NCBI GenBank assembly: GCA_028820935.1 | Contig: JAPPHZ010000031.1 | Span: 62,001-126,000, forward strand | Reading direction: 5' to 3' | From: a bacterium | GTDB lineage: Bacteria; Actinomycetota; Acidimicrobiia; Spongiisociales; Spongiisociaceae | DNA length: 64,000 bases | In this document: piece after piece, positions 35,386 to 45,077 of the stretch | How the letters are laid out: every line of letters begins with the position of its first letter | How positions within the stretch are numbered: the stretch's first letter is position 1 | Position numbers and translations under genes: made by a program | Notes under the pieces: generated by a model | Seen by the model: only the letters and a program-made list of their open reading frames with translations | Told to the model about the DNA's origin: nothing | Database searches by the model: none

Positions 35386-37884
35386 ATGCGCGGAACCACC
35401 CACTACAAGTTCCACAAGACGGCGGTCTTCCTGTTCGTCGCGGCCGCCGTGATGTTCGCGTCTTCGTCTGGGGCATCGGCTCAGTCCGATGAGTCCGAGA
35501 AGCCGGCCCGGCCGGTGAATATTCGTGTCGTCAGGCAGACAGACGGATCGGTGACCTTGGCCTGGGATGTGCCCTCGGGCCGGCCGAAAGCTGATGGCTA
35601 CACGGTCGTCTACCGCCCTTCGGCTGCGGAGGCAGGCGCCCAACCAGCAGAAACACGATGGTGGTCGTACCAGCACGAGAGCCAAGTGGGTCCGGACAAC
35701 CGGCAGGCGCGGGTGCGAGACCTGACCAACGGGGTCTGGTATGAGCTGACCGTCATCGCGCAATACGGTGACGATCAATGGGAATGGTCCGAGGATTCCG
35801 TACTGGCGCGGCCGGGTGAGGCGGCACCTGAGGTACGGCCGCCACCTAGGCCCTCCACAACGACGGTGAGCGCGGAAGAACCCGGCTCGGTGACTGTGGA
35901 GTGGGCACCCCCCGTCGATGATGGCGGCGCTCCGGTAAACGGCTACGAGGTCTGGTACCTACTCGAAAAGGATCGCTCGACTCAGACCTACGAGGAAGCC
36001 GAAGAGGTGCTGTGGACCAGGGCAGGGAACGGCCTGGGTCCGGACGCACGTGGATACCGGATCACGGGCCTCGTCGACTACCAGCGGTACAGCGTGATAG
36101 TCGCGGCGGTCAACGACGCCGGTCGCGGGTTGTTCGGTACCGCATGGGGAACCGCCAACGGTGATGACCATGACCCGTTGGGTCTGATCGCAGATCACCG
36201 GTTCGCCCGGTCGTACACACTCGGCGCCGACACCTGGGAAGTGTGGGTGTGCGACGTTGCGGACGGCGACCTGCCGGTCGATGCGGCGGATGCCGCCACG
36301 CTTCTGAACCGGGAGATAACCCCGTACTTCGCCTGGCTGTCCGGTGGCCGGTACCGACCTGAGTTCGTAGTCGGCGGCGTTGTTGAGGCCGACCCCACTC
36401 ACGAATCACCACGCGCCAGTGATTACGAGTGCGAGGACCGGGTGGCGGAAGTCTCCGAAGGCGGTGCGCAGGGAGCGGTGATCGTTCTCGACAAGGAGGA
36501 GGCTGTCAGCTCCGGAGGGGTTGGGCGGCAGAACAGTTCCCATGTCGATGGCACGTGGACCGTGTCGGCCGGAGCCTTCCCCGACAACAGCCGTTCCGTT
36601 CAGCTGACGGCGGAAACTGTGTTGCCCGTCTCGGCTTACTGCTCCGACTGCACTTACCCAGACGACATCCGCCTGGATGTCGTGGCCCATGAGGTGGGCC
36701 ACGCGCTGGGCTGGCCCCACTCGTTCGGCGGCAACCGGCCAGAGACCAGTGAAGCGCTGCTCGAGATCGACATAGATATCGATGAGTACGACAACCCCAT
36801 GGACATGATCAGTGGCAGCCCGCACGGTTGGGAGCTACGAAGGCACGGGCTGGTGGCCGGCACCATCGCGGTCAACAGGTACGCGGCCGGTTGGATCGAC
36901 CCCGACGATGTGGCTGTCCACGACGGTGGAATCGCCAGTTACGTTCTGGCGCCGATCGGCATCTCCGGCACACAGATGCTGGTGCTACCGACCGGCAACC
37001 CCGGGGAATTCATCTCAATGGGTGCTCGTGTGGCCTCGGGCTATGACGCCGGCATTCCAGCCTCGGGGGTGGAGGCCTACCGGGTCGACCAGCGCGCCTC
37101 TGCCTGCAGCCCCGAATCTCCACCGGCGAATCCGGATCGGCTCACATGCACCGGCCTTGGCCGGCGAACCCAGCAGGTCCCGCCGCCCCCGGACAATGAT
37201 CAAGAGATCGAGGACCTGACCGACCACGTATACGGTCCGGGTGATCAGCTGACTGTCGAAGGATTCAGGGTCGAGGTCACCGAAAGGGTCGGCGACCGGT
37301 TCCGCGTGTGGGTCGGCAACCCTTATGTCGGGACGTTCGCGGATGACGAGAACAACAGACACGAGGAGAACATCGAGTTCCTCGCCAACCGGGGCATCAC
37401 CAGCGGTTGCAATCGCGAGCTGAAACTGTACTGCCCCGACCGGCCGGTCACGCGAGCCCAGATGGCCACGTTGCTGATACTCGCTCTAGGCGAACCGGTC
37501 GCCTCAACATCGGGACCGTCGCGCTTCACGGACGTTCCAGACGACTCGTGGTACAGGCCCTACGTGGAACGCTTGGCCGAACTCGAGATCAGCGTCGGCT
37601 ACCCAGACGGGACGTTCCGGCCGGAGGAACACGTGACGCGAGCCCACATAGCTTTGTTCCTTACCAGCGCCTTCGACGGACTGACTCCGGTGGAAACACC
37701 CACCGGAGTCTTCGACGACGTGCCCGCGGAGTCGTACTACGCCGCTGCGGTGGAGGCAATCCCGGCCGCCGGCGTTACCCAGGGTTGCAACAAGACACCG
37801 GGCCGCAACTACTGCCCGGAGGAACCCGTACGCCGCGACGAACTCGCCTCGTTCCTAGCTCATGCCCTCCCGGCCTCCAGCTGA
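35386..37884 (+). CDS. Secreted metzincin-type metalloprotease with two FN3 and three SLH domains
   Basis: 832 residues from ATG at 35386. Order: Sec signal peptide ending near ASAQS (about 1-32); two fibronectin-III domains (about 38-130 and 145-245, the second with the PPVDDGGAPVNGYEVWY pattern); a protease region (about 260-600) with the zinc motif HEVGHALGWPH near residue 435, fitting HExxHxxGxxH of metzincins; then three SLH repeats (about 640-832) with FADDENNRHEENIEFLANRG, FTDVPDDSWYRPYVERLA and FDDVPAESYYAAAVEAI. The SLH repeats should attach it to the cell wall. It is therefore a surface-bound protease. Substrate unknown. Confidence 0.88.
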   Translation: MRGTTHYKFHKTAVFLFVAAAVMFASSSGASAQSDESEKPARPVNIRVVRQTDGSVTLAWDVPSGRPKADGYTVVYRPSAAEAGAQPAETRWWSYQHESQVGPDNRQARVRDLTNGVWYELTVIAQYGDDQWEWSEDSVLARPGEAAPEVRPPPRPSTTTVSAEEPGSVTVEWAPPVDDGGAPVNGYEVWYLLEKDRSTQTYEEAEEVLWTRAGNGLGPDARGYRITGLVDYQRYSVIVAAVNDAGRGLFGTAWGTANGDDHDPLGLIADHRFARSYTLGADTWEVWVCDVADGDLPVDAADAATLLNREITPYFAWLSGGRYRPEFVVGGVVEADPTHESPRASDYECEDRVAEVSEGGAQGAVIVLDKEEAVSSGGVGRQNSSHVDGTWTVSAGAFPDNSRSVQLTAETVLPVSAYCSDCTYPDDIRLDVVAHEVGHALGWPHSFGGNRPETSEALLEIDIDIDEYDNPMDMISGSPHGWELRRHGLVAGTIAVNRYAAGWIDPDDVAVHDGGIASYVLAPIGISGTQMLVLPTGNPGEFISMGARVASGYDAGIPASGVEAYRVDQRASACSPESPPANPDRLTCTGLGRRTQQVPPPPDNDQEIEDLTDHVYGPGDQLTVEGFRVEVTERVGDRFRVWVGNPYVGTFADDENNRHEENIEFLANRGITSGCNRELKLYCPDRPVTRAQMATLLILALGEPVASTSGPSRFTDVPDDSWYRPYVERLAELEISVGYPDGTFRPEEHVTRAHIALFLTSAFDGLTPVETPTGVFDDVPAESYYAAAVEAIPAAGVTQGCNKTPGRNYCPEEPVRRDELASFLAHALPASS

Positions 37885-38054
37885 TCGAGGCCTGACACTC
37901 GTCCGTTCCGAGAGGTTGCCGGTACGAAGCGACGCTTCTCGCCGTAACTGTCGGATGGGCGCCGGATCGAGAGTCGCTTCGTCAGGCCGGCCGACAGAAG
38001 AAGCCGGCCGCGCGGCGGATAACCTGGACGGTTGATCGACCACAGCGAGGCTAG

Positions 38055-39296
38055 ATGCCATTGGACCGCTTGTCAGACGTACTCGACAGCCATGTATCCC
38101 GGCTCGAGCAGCAGGGGACTGCCAAGGGGCGGGAAACGGTCGTTCGGGGGGTGATCCGGCCCGTAGGAGAGCGCGGTCCGCGTTTCCTGCTTGAAGGTGA
38201 GGGAGATCGCCAGTTCATCCGGATGAACTCGAACTCCTACCTGGGGTTAGGGCTGCATCCGGCCGTGATCCGGGCAGGAGAGGACGCCGCGCTCGGTGCC
38301 GGAGCAGGTCCGGGAGCGGTCCGGTTCATCATCGGCACCCACGCGGCCCATGTCGAGTTGGAGCGCAGCCTGGCCGATTTTCACGGCCGCGAAGAAGGGA
38401 TGATCTACTCGTCGGCATACAACGCGGTGGTGGGCGCCCTGGTCGCCCTCATCGATCCGTCCACAGCGGTGATCTCGGACGAGCTCAACCACAACTCCAT
38501 CATCAACGCCATCCGCCTCTCCCGGCCCGCCGGCAAGTCGGTATACCCGCACCTCGACCTGGCGGAGCTCGACCGGTTACTGGAGGAGGCCCGCGGCCGG
38601 GCCCGTCGCGCCGTCGTCGTCACCGACGGGATCTTTTCCATGCGGGGTGACCATGCGCCGCTGGACCGGATCATGGAGATCGCACGCCGCCACGACGACA
38701 GCTTCCCCGAGAACGTCGTGGTAGTGGTGGACGATTCCCACGGTGTAGGAGCATTCGGGCGCACGGGACGGGGAACCGAGGAGTACACGGGCGCCCCGCC
38801 CGCTGACGTGCTCATCGGCACGCTCGGAAAGGCGTTCGGAGTGAACGGGGGGTACGTGGTGTCGCGCCGCCCGGTGATCCGGTTCCTCCGCGAGGCCTCC
38901 CCGCTCTACATCTACTCGAACCCGATCACCGCCGGCGAGGCTGCCGCGGCGACAGAGGCACTGCGCATCCTGCAGAGTGCCGAGGGGGAGGCCTTGCTGG
39001 CCCGCCTGCGCCGCCTCACCCACCGGCTCGAGTCCGGGCTCCGGTCGCTCGGGTACGAGGTCATCCCCGGGGAACATCCCATCGTGCCCCTGATGTTGCG
39101 GGACACGGGCGAGACCCGGCGCCTCGTAGCGGCCCTGTACGACGCCGGCATCCTCGCAACGGGCCTCGCCTACCCCGTAGTGCCCAGGGGTGACGAGGAG
39201 ATCCGCCTTCAGGTCAACGCCGACCACACCGAGGCGGACATCCGCCAGGTCGTGTCAGCACTCGCCGACGCGCGGCGACGCCAATCCGGCGACTGA
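38055..39296 (+). CDS. Alpha-oxoamine synthase family PLP enzyme (2-amino-3-ketobutyrate CoA ligase-like)
   Basis: 413 residues from ATG at 38055. Fold type I PLP motifs are NSNSYLGL, the DELNHNSIINA block, DDSHGVGAFG and the Schiff-base Lys in IGTLGKAFGVNGG. This is the glycine C-acetyltransferase / 8-amino-7-oxononanoate synthase group; the closest match by motif is KBL, which forms glycine from 2-amino-3-ketobutyrate and CoA. No threonine dehydrogenase or biotin gene is adjacent, so AONS activity or another amino acid plus acyl-CoA condensation cannot be excluded. It stands alone between two secreted-protein genes. Confidence 0.88.
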   Translation: MPLDRLSDVLDSHVSRLEQQGTAKGRETVVRGVIRPVGERGPRFLLEGEGDRQFIRMNSNSYLGLGLHPAVIRAGEDAALGAGAGPGAVRFIIGTHAAHVELERSLADFHGREEGMIYSSAYNAVVGALVALIDPSTAVISDELNHNSIINAIRLSRPAGKSVYPHLDLAELDRLLEEARGRARRAVVVTDGIFSMRGDHAPLDRIMEIARRHDDSFPENVVVVVDDSHGVGAFGRTGRGTEEYTGAPPADVLIGTLGKAFGVNGGYVVSRRPVIRFLREASPLYIYSNPITAGEAAAATEALRILQSAEGEALLARLRRLTHRLESGLRSLGYEVIPGEHPIVPLMLRDTGETRRLVAALYDAGILATGLAYPVVPRGDEEIRLQVNADHTEADIRQVVSALADARRRQSGD

Positions 39297-39545
39297 GCGC
39301 ATCGCAAGGCCTGAGGTCTCAACCGGTCAGGGCAGGGATCCGGGTGGTTGGGGCAATGGACCCGACCGGTTCTGCCAGGCGGTCCATCAGGTCTTTGTTC
39401 CATCGTGGCATATCACACGCTCCGGCCGTCCATCACGACGAAAGTCCGCAGCGATCGGGACCCGGCCGACGTCGGTTTCAGCCGGGGTTCCAGCCCCTGC
39501 GCACAATCGTGAATCGTCGACGTCGCTCTGCGGCGCCGCTCCGGG

Positions 39546-42500
39546 CTAGTTCGTCGGGGTGCCGGTGCCGATGGTGGCCCAGGTGCTGGTGCCATGGGCG
39601 GTGTGGGTGCGGACCTGGACGGTGTATTGGGTGCTGTTGGTGAGCCCCCCGAGGGTGTGGGTGGTGGTGCGGCCGTCGACGGTGGCGGTGACCCAGTCGC
39701 TGTCGTTGGTGCTCGACGACGGGCGGCGGCGGATGCTGTAGGCGTGCACCGCGGCGCCGCCGGTGTCGGCGGGCGCGTTCCAGGCGACGGCGAGGGTGGT
39801 GTCGCCGGCGGTGATCGGCGTCGAGCCGGGGGTGGGCGCGCCGGGCGCGGTGAGCGCGGCGGTGCTGGGGGTGGCGGCGCACATGACCGAGAGGTCGCTG
39901 CTGCACGATCCGGTGGTCATGCCCTCGAACTCACGGAGAACACCGTCGAGTATCGACCGGGCGCGGGCGCGTACGCGAATCTCGTATTGGTTGCCGTTGG
40001 TGATGCCGCTGGTGATGTCGAGGGTGCGGGTAGCGGCGCTCTGCCAGGCGGACTTGGTCCACGCAGAGGTGCCCGTCTGGCGGTGCCAGACCTGCCAGCC
40101 GCTGAGCGTGTTGCCGGGCTTGCCCAGCGCGGGGCCGCCTCCCGCATTTGGTGTGGGCGTCGACCAGCCGACGGAGATCTTGGCGTTGCCCGCCGACACC
40201 GCGATCTGGGGCGCTTGGGGGCCGCCGATGTGGGTGAAGAAGTCCCAGGTGGTCGCCGTCTCGCTGCCGGCTGTGGCGGTGACCCGGATCACCAGCTCGT
40301 TCTCGTAGCGGGGGCGGACGAATGTCCACTTGTCCAGCGTCGGGTGGTTGTCGTCGGTGGCCAGCACCAGGAAGTGGTTCACCGTGTCGTCCTCAGTGGC
40401 CCGATCGCGGTTGTAGCCGTTAGTGCTGACCAGCGTTCCCCTGGGGCAGTTGACCCTGGATTTGGCTTCGTTGGCGGCGGTGCCCGCCCGCAGGTCGCAC
40501 TCGCCGGCTCCTGGTTTGTTGAATTGGGCCGTCATGAAGATGCGCACGTCGGCGGGCTCGAACGCGATAAACGGCGTGCCGCTGATGAACCAGGCTCTGA
40601 GCCCTGCGGTTGGGGCGGTTGGGATGGTGATGCGTTGGCTGGCGGTCCAGTCGCTGTGGCTGTCGGTGTTGCGGGCGCGGATGCGCACCCAGTAGTCGCC
40701 TTGGGTGAGGCCGGTTTGGGTGTGGCTGGTCTGGTCGGCGGTTTTGGCGACGCGGGTCCACGATCCGGTGCCGACGACGGAGTATTCGATGTCGTAGCCG
40801 GTGATGCGGCATGAGCCGCCTGTGGGGGCGGTCCAGTTGCGGGTGAACTGGCCGGCCTGTTGGCTGCCGCCGGTGTCGGCGGGCGGGTTGGGGGTGTCGC
40901 ACAGGGTGGTGGCGGTGAGGCGTTCGCCGAAGCCGTGCCAGTGGGTGGCGTTGTTGCGGTCGGCGGCGTCGTTGCGGGTGGACACCAGGAACTCGTAGGC
41001 GGTGCTGTGGTCGAGCCCGCGCAAGGTCCAGCCGCGCGCCGAGGCGTGGGGGATGGTCGCGGTGGCCCAGGCGTGGGTGCCCTGCTCGCGCCACGCCACG
41101 GTGTAGCCGTTGGTGCTGGCGGTGGGGTGGCCTCGGCCGTCGGGCGCGTCCCAGGCGAGCTCGACGCGGTCGCCGCTGGGTGTGGTGGTGATGTCCTTGG
41201 GCGGCTCGTGGCCGCCGACGTGGCCGCTGAGCCGCGGCGAGACGGCGGTGACGGTCGATGCGTCGGGGCCGCCCGTGGCCCAGATGTCCAGGCGCGCTCC
41301 CCAGCGGGGCGTGCGGTCGGCGGCGGAGTTGACCCAGTACTCGACATCGGCGTAGGTGGCAGCGTCCGACCGCGAGCTGATCAGGGTGCCGGCGGGGCAG
41401 TTGCGGGTGCGGGAGCGCACTGTGGCGGCGCTGTCGTAGGACGCGAACCGGCAGACCACGAAAGCCGGCCGGTTGTTGTCACTGCGCATGAAGATGACCG
41501 GGGTGCTGGGGGTGCCGTCGGCGTCCTTGGCAAAGATGCGCGGCGTGCTGCTGAACCACACCCGCAGCGGCCCGGCGGCCGCGGCGCAGCCGGCGTGGTC
41601 CGCCGCGTGGGCGGTGACGGCGATGTTGGCGCCGGTGGTGCGGCCCAGCACGGTGATGGTGCCCTGGGTCTGTGCGTTGTGGGTGACGGTGATCACCCAG
41701 TTGCCGCCCGACGCCGCGCCGGTGTGGGTGGTGGCGGTGGTGCCCATGCACAGCCGGATCGGTTCGTTGTCGGCGTAGCCGCCGATGGTGTCGTGGTCGA
41801 AATCAACAGCGAACAGGTAGGTGTCGGTGCCGTTGCCGCCTGTGAGGGTGTCGGCGCCGCGTCCGCCGAGGAGGGTGTCGTCGCCGTCCTGGCCGGACAG
41901 GGTGTCGTTGCCGGCGCCGCCGACGAGGGTGTCGGTGCCGGGGCCGCCCCACAGGACGTCGTTGCCGCCGCCGCCGGCCAGGGTGTCGTTGCCGGCGCCG
42001 CCGAGCAGGTTGTCGTTGCCGACGCCGCCCAGCAGGGTGTCGGCCCCGAGGCCGCCGTTGAGGGTGTCGTTGCCGCCGCCGCCGCCGAGGTGGTTGGCGG
42101 CGTTGTCGCCGGTGAGGCGGTCGTTGTGGGCTGATCCCACGATCCGCTCGATGCTCGTGTAGGTGTCGCCCGCGGCGTTGCCCGTGTTGTCGCCGGGCGA
42201 CGACAGGTCGACGGTGACCCCGTGTTCCACCTGCACTTCCACCTGCATGCCTTGGACTGTGCGGGTCTCGGTGACGGTCCTCACTGCGGCGGTCGCGTAC
42301 GACGCGGTGTCGGTGCCGTCGCCGCCGTCGAGGACGTCCTTGCCGGCGCCGCCGATGAGGACGTCGTCGCCGCCCAAACCGGCGATGCGCTTGTCGACCC
42401 AGGCGAATTGGCCGTCGCCCAGCGTGTCGGCCAGCGACGTGCCGAACACAGCGAACGCGGTCACCTCGGGGCTGTAACTGCTGGCGTTGCCGGTGCTGGA

Positions 42501-44471
42501 CTTCTTGGCGCGCAGCTGGAACGTGTACAACGTGCCGGCGGAGAGGCCGGTCACCGTCGCTGTGGTCCTCCCGCTGCTGGTGGTCGGGCTCGGCACCGCG
42601 GTCCAGTCCTGCTGGGTGCTGGCGGTGGCGCTGCGCCCGAACCACCGGTACTCATGCGACACCGCGCTGTCGCCCTCGTTCCAGCTCAAGGCGACCTGGC
42701 CGTCGCCCGGGACCGCGGCGAAGCCCGTCACCGACAGCTTGTCGGTCACCACCGCCGCGCTTCTGACGCCCTTGTCGGTGAGGGTGAACGGCGAGCCGCT
42801 GTTGCCCGCCAGCCACAGCTCCTCCAAACAGTTCAACGGCGAGAACACATTGTTGGGCAGGCCCGCGGCGGTGATCTGGTTGTTCTGGAGGTTCAAGCGC
42901 CGCAACCCGAACCGGTTGAATTCGGCGTGATCGTCCGGGTGAAGGAGGGGATTCGCCTCCTTCTGGTCGTCGGTCGCGTCCGAGGTGCAGGCGTCGACGC
43001 CCAAACCCCGGAACACGTTCGTGTCCAACGCGGTCAAGCTGTTGTCGGCGATCGACAGGAACTGCAGCTTCGACAGGCCGCTGAACACGTCCGCGGGCAA
43101 AGACGTGATGGCGTTGCCGCCCACCGCGAGCTCCTCCAGCGCCCCCAGGCCGTTGAACACGCCGGCGGGCAGCGTGGTCAGAGCGTTGTCCTCGAGCTTC
43201 AGCCAGCGCAGACTCGACATGCCGGCGAACACGTCTGCGTGCAGCAAGGCGAACGTGTTGCCCGACAGGTCCAGCGACAAGATGCTGCCCGCTGTGTCGC
43301 CCAGGCCCAGATCGGCCGCAAGCAAGGTCCTGAAGGTGCCGCCGTCGAGGCCGGTCTTGGACACCAGCAGCGTCTCGAGGCTCGGCAGCTGGCTGCCCAT
43401 CATCTGGGGCAGGGCCCGCAGCTGCCGGTTGTTGGACAGGTCCAGCTTGCGCAGCTCGACCAGGCCGTCGAAGTCGTCGCCCGACAACGCACGCACACGC
43501 GACTCGGACAGGTCCAGCGCCGCCACCCCGGCGAGGTCGTCGTCGCCGATGTCGCCGCACGCCAGACCGGTCGCCGCGACCAGCGCGTCGCGCACCTGCG
43601 GGGTGCGGTCGCACACCGAGACGCTCGCCGCCGGCTCCGGCTCGGGGGCGTCCCAGGCGGTGTGCCAGGTGGTGGCCAGCGACGCCGACAACCCGTCGGG
43701 GTCGGTGGCGGTGACGGTGATCGTGGTGGCCAGCGGGTTGGGCGGCATCGGCGACAGCGCCCCCCAGTCGTCGTCGCCGTCGACCCGCACGAACAGCAGC
43801 GCGCGGTCCGCTGCGACATGCACCACCTCCACCAACTCGGCGCGGCCGCCCGTCACCGCGGCGGTGAACGTCAGCGGGTCGCCGTCGGGGTCGGAGAAGA
43901 TCCCGTCGAAGAACCGGTGCACCAGCGTGCCCCGCGGCGCGTTGCCCGCCTCCACGAAGAAGCCGTACCGCGCCGCGCCCTCATCCACCACCGGCGCCCG
44001 ATTAGCAGGCTCCGGCTCCAGTGTCGGCTCCGGCTCCAGTGTCGGCTCGGGCGTCGGCTCCAGATCGGGCGTCGGCTCAGGCTCGGCGGTGAACCGCTTG
44101 GCCGCAGGCCGCCCGCAGCCCGCGTCGTTGCAGGCCTGCACCCGCACCACCCACTCGCCGATGCCGTCCACCGCGATGACGGCATCGCTCGAGGCGGTGC
44201 GCACCCCCTCGTTCAGCTTCTGGCCCGGGGCGAACGCCCGCCAGCGCACCCGGTAGGAGTCGGCGCCCGCCACGTCGTTCCAGTCCACGGATACGCCCAG
44301 CGAGCCGGCCTGGGTGGAGACCGACAACCCGGTGGGCTTGGCCGGGGGTTCAGCCCCGCCGTCGTCCGCGGCGCCCACCGAGCCGGTCCCGGACAGGACC
44401 ACGGACAGGACGGCGGCCAGGACCAGGGCCAGACCTCTCCTCTTCAGTTCATGGCGCAGCATGGGGAACAT
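39546..44471 (-). CDS. Giant secreted mosaic protein: FN3, cadherin-like, leucine-rich and RTX calcium-binding repeats
   Basis: About 1641 residues; ATG at 44471 has GGAGG 6 bp upstream (GTG at 44474 is also in frame). Order: Sec signal peptide ([19 protein letters not shown]); FN3 (about 37-130); Glu/Pro/Thr linker; cadherin-like domain (about 165-275, [12 protein letters not shown]); leucine-rich repeats (about 300-575, such as [13 protein letters not shown] and [19 protein letters not shown]); FN3; an RTX block (about 680-890) with at least ten GGxGxDxL nonapeptides such as [15 protein letters not shown]; then further FN3-like domains to the C-terminus. No sortase, SLH or membrane anchor is seen. 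RTX repeats normally bind calcium. Its first about 280 residues duplicate the protein at 45078-47588. Confidence 0.88.
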   Translation of the reverse strand: MFPMLRHELKRRGLALVLAAVLSVVLSGTGSVGAADDGGAEPPAKPTGLSVSTQAGSLGVSVDWNDVAGADSYRVRWRAFAPGQKLNEGVRTASSDAVIAVDGIGEWVVRVQACNDAGCGRPAAKRFTAEPEPTPDLEPTPEPTLEPEPTLEPEPANRAPVVDEGAARYGFFVEAGNAPRGTLVHRFFDGIFSDPDGDPLTFTAAVTGGRAELVEVVHVAADRALLFVRVDGDDDWGALSPMPPNPLATTITVTATDPDGLSASLATTWHTAWDAPEPEPAASVSVCDRTPQVRDALVAATGLACGDIGDDDLAGVAALDLSESRVRALSGDDFDGLVELRKLDLSNNRQLRALPQMMGSQLPSLETLLVSKTGLDGGTFRTLLAADLGLGDTAGSILSLDLSGNTFALLHADVFAGMSSLRWLKLEDNALTTLPAGVFNGLGALEELAVGGNAITSLPADVFSGLSKLQFLSIADNSLTALDTNVFRGLGVDACTSDATDDQKEANPLLHPDDHAEFNRFGLRRLNLQNNQITAAGLPNNVFSPLNCLEELWLAGNSGSPFTLTDKGVRSAAVVTDKLSVTGFAAVPGDGQVALSWNEGDSAVSHEYRWFGRSATASTQQDWTAVPSPTTSSGRTTATVTGLSAGTLYTFQLRAKKSSTGNASSYSPEVTAFAVFGTSLADTLGDGQFAWVDKRIAGLGGDDVLIGGAGKDVLDGGDGTDTASYATAAVRTVTETRTVQGMQVEVQVEHGVTVDLSSPGDNTGNAAGDTYTSIERIVGSAHNDRLTGDNAANHLGGGGGNDTLNGGLGADTLLGGVGNDNLLGGAGNDTLAGGGGNDVLWGGPGTDTLVGGAGNDTLSGQDGDDTLLGGRGADTLTGGNGTDTYLFAVDFDHDTIGGYADNEPIRLCMGTTATTHTGAASGGNWVITVTHNAQTQGTITVLGRTTGANIAVTAHAADHAGCAAAAGPLRVWFSSTPRIFAKDADGTPSTPVIFMRSDNNRPAFVVCRFASYDSAATVRSRTRNCPAGTLISSRSDAATYADVEYWVNSAADRTPRWGARLDIWATGGPDASTVTAVSPRLSGHVGGHEPPKDITTTPSGDRVELAWDAPDGRGHPTASTNGYTVAWREQGTHAWATATIPHASARGWTLRGLDHSTAYEFLVSTRNDAADRNNATHWHGFGERLTATTLCDTPNPPADTGGSQQAGQFTRNWTAPTGGSCRITGYDIEYSVVGTGSWTRVAKTADQTSHTQTGLTQGDYWVRIRARNTDSHSDWTASQRITIPTAPTAGLRAWFISGTPFIAFEPADVRIFMTAQFNKPGAGECDLRAGTAANEAKSRVNCPRGTLVSTNGYNRDRATEDDTVNHFLVLATDDNHPTLDKWTFVRPRYENELVIRVTATAGSETATTWDFFTHIGGPQAPQIAVSAGNAKISVGWSTPTPNAGGGPALGKPGNTLSGWQVWHRQTGTSAWTKSAWQSAATRTLDITSGITNGNQYEIRVRARARSILDGVLREFEGMTTGSCSSDLSVMCAATPSTAALTAPGAPTPGSTPITAGDTTLAVAWNAPADTGGAAVHAYSIRRRPSSSTNDSDWVTATVDGRTTTHTLGGLTNSTQYTVQVRTHTAHGTSTWATIGTGTPTN

Positions 44472-44760
44472 CACATACCTCCGAGAGCGGATTCACCGAA
44501 GACATCTCGTGCTACTACCGGAGCCCCCCAACTCTGTATTGAGGGTGGCTCCGGAGGTGTAGGTGGGGCGGGCCGGGAACCGGCCATCCGGGCTGGGGTT
44601 ACCGGCCGGTCGGGCCGGTAGCGCGGCGGATGTGTCGAACAGCCTGCGGTGACGCCCACGGCGTACAGCGCATCGATGGTGTCCTCATGCACGAGGAGGG
44701 GCAGCCGGTAGGCCGGCCAGATGTATCTCGAGCCCGGGTTTGCTTCGCGGGCTCCTAGAG

Positions 44761-44794
44761 GGGGGGGAGAGAGAGAGAGAGAGAGAGAGAGAGA
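44761..44794. repeat. Poly(G)7-(GA)14 microsatellite in leader of copy A
   Basis: Seven G (44761-44767) run into fourteen GA units (44767-44794). It lies about 300 bp upstream of the start codon of the giant mosaic protein and downstream of a promoter-like pair, thus probably in the transcribed leader. Confidence 0.93.
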
Positions 44795-44846
44795 CGGCTC
44801 GCGCGTTACATGATCGTGGCCTCTCGACCCGTACCTCGAAGCGTGT

Positions 44847-44877
44847 ATCATAAGTGAAGATATTAACACAGCCTCAA
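44847..44877 (-). promoter_or_regulatory. Sigma70-like promoter candidate of cassette copy A
   Basis: On the minus strand TTGAGG (44872-44877) is followed after 19 bp by TATGAT (44847-44852). The same boxes and spacing occur in copy B. The spacer is 2 bp longer than ideal, so this is a candidate only. Confidence 0.35.
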
Positions 44878-45077
44878 ACACAGAATATCTGGAAATACAC
44901 ACGCATTGACCCGGCCAAAGCCCTGCATCACAAACGACTGCTCCGCCCGGAGCCTGTTTGCGGATCTTGCTGCCGGGACTTGTCGGTCGTTCGTCCTGAG
45001 GCTCGCTGTCGTGGACCGTCGTCGACTGGGGGAGCGAACAGCGATCCGGAAGCCGAGTCAGCGAGGCGCGTTCGGCG

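Larger units (their letters stand above)
43634..44931 (-). repeat. Duplicated expression-and-export cassette, copy A
   Basis: Promoter candidate, leader with microsatellite, signal peptide, FN3, acidic linker and cadherin-like domain. It aligns through its whole length with copy B at about 46685-48004 and then stops abruptly: downstream of the cadherin-like domain the two genes share nothing, and upstream of about 44931 / 48004 the flanks diverge as well. Confidence 0.8.
44472..45077. other. Region without a confident gene: leader/promoter of the giant protein plus spacer
   Basis: 44472-44931 is the 5' part of cassette copy A (leader, microsatellite, promoter candidate). It also carries a leftward ORF (to 44471) that overlaps the giant protein start by ATGTGATG and is partly shared with copy B; I do not claim it as a gene. 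44932-45077 is spacer downstream of the next gene with nothing recognisable. Confidence 0.6.

Noticed and set aside
41805-42430. Dense GGCGCCGCCG-type repeats that look like a CRISPR or DNA repeat array
   Set aside because: They are the coding sequence of RTX GGxGxDxL nonapeptides; there are no conserved direct repeats with unique spacers.
42222-44621. Rightward 799-codon ORF opposite the giant mosaic protein
   Set aside because: Its repetitive Arg/Gln/Val composition mirrors the repeats of the real gene on the other strand.
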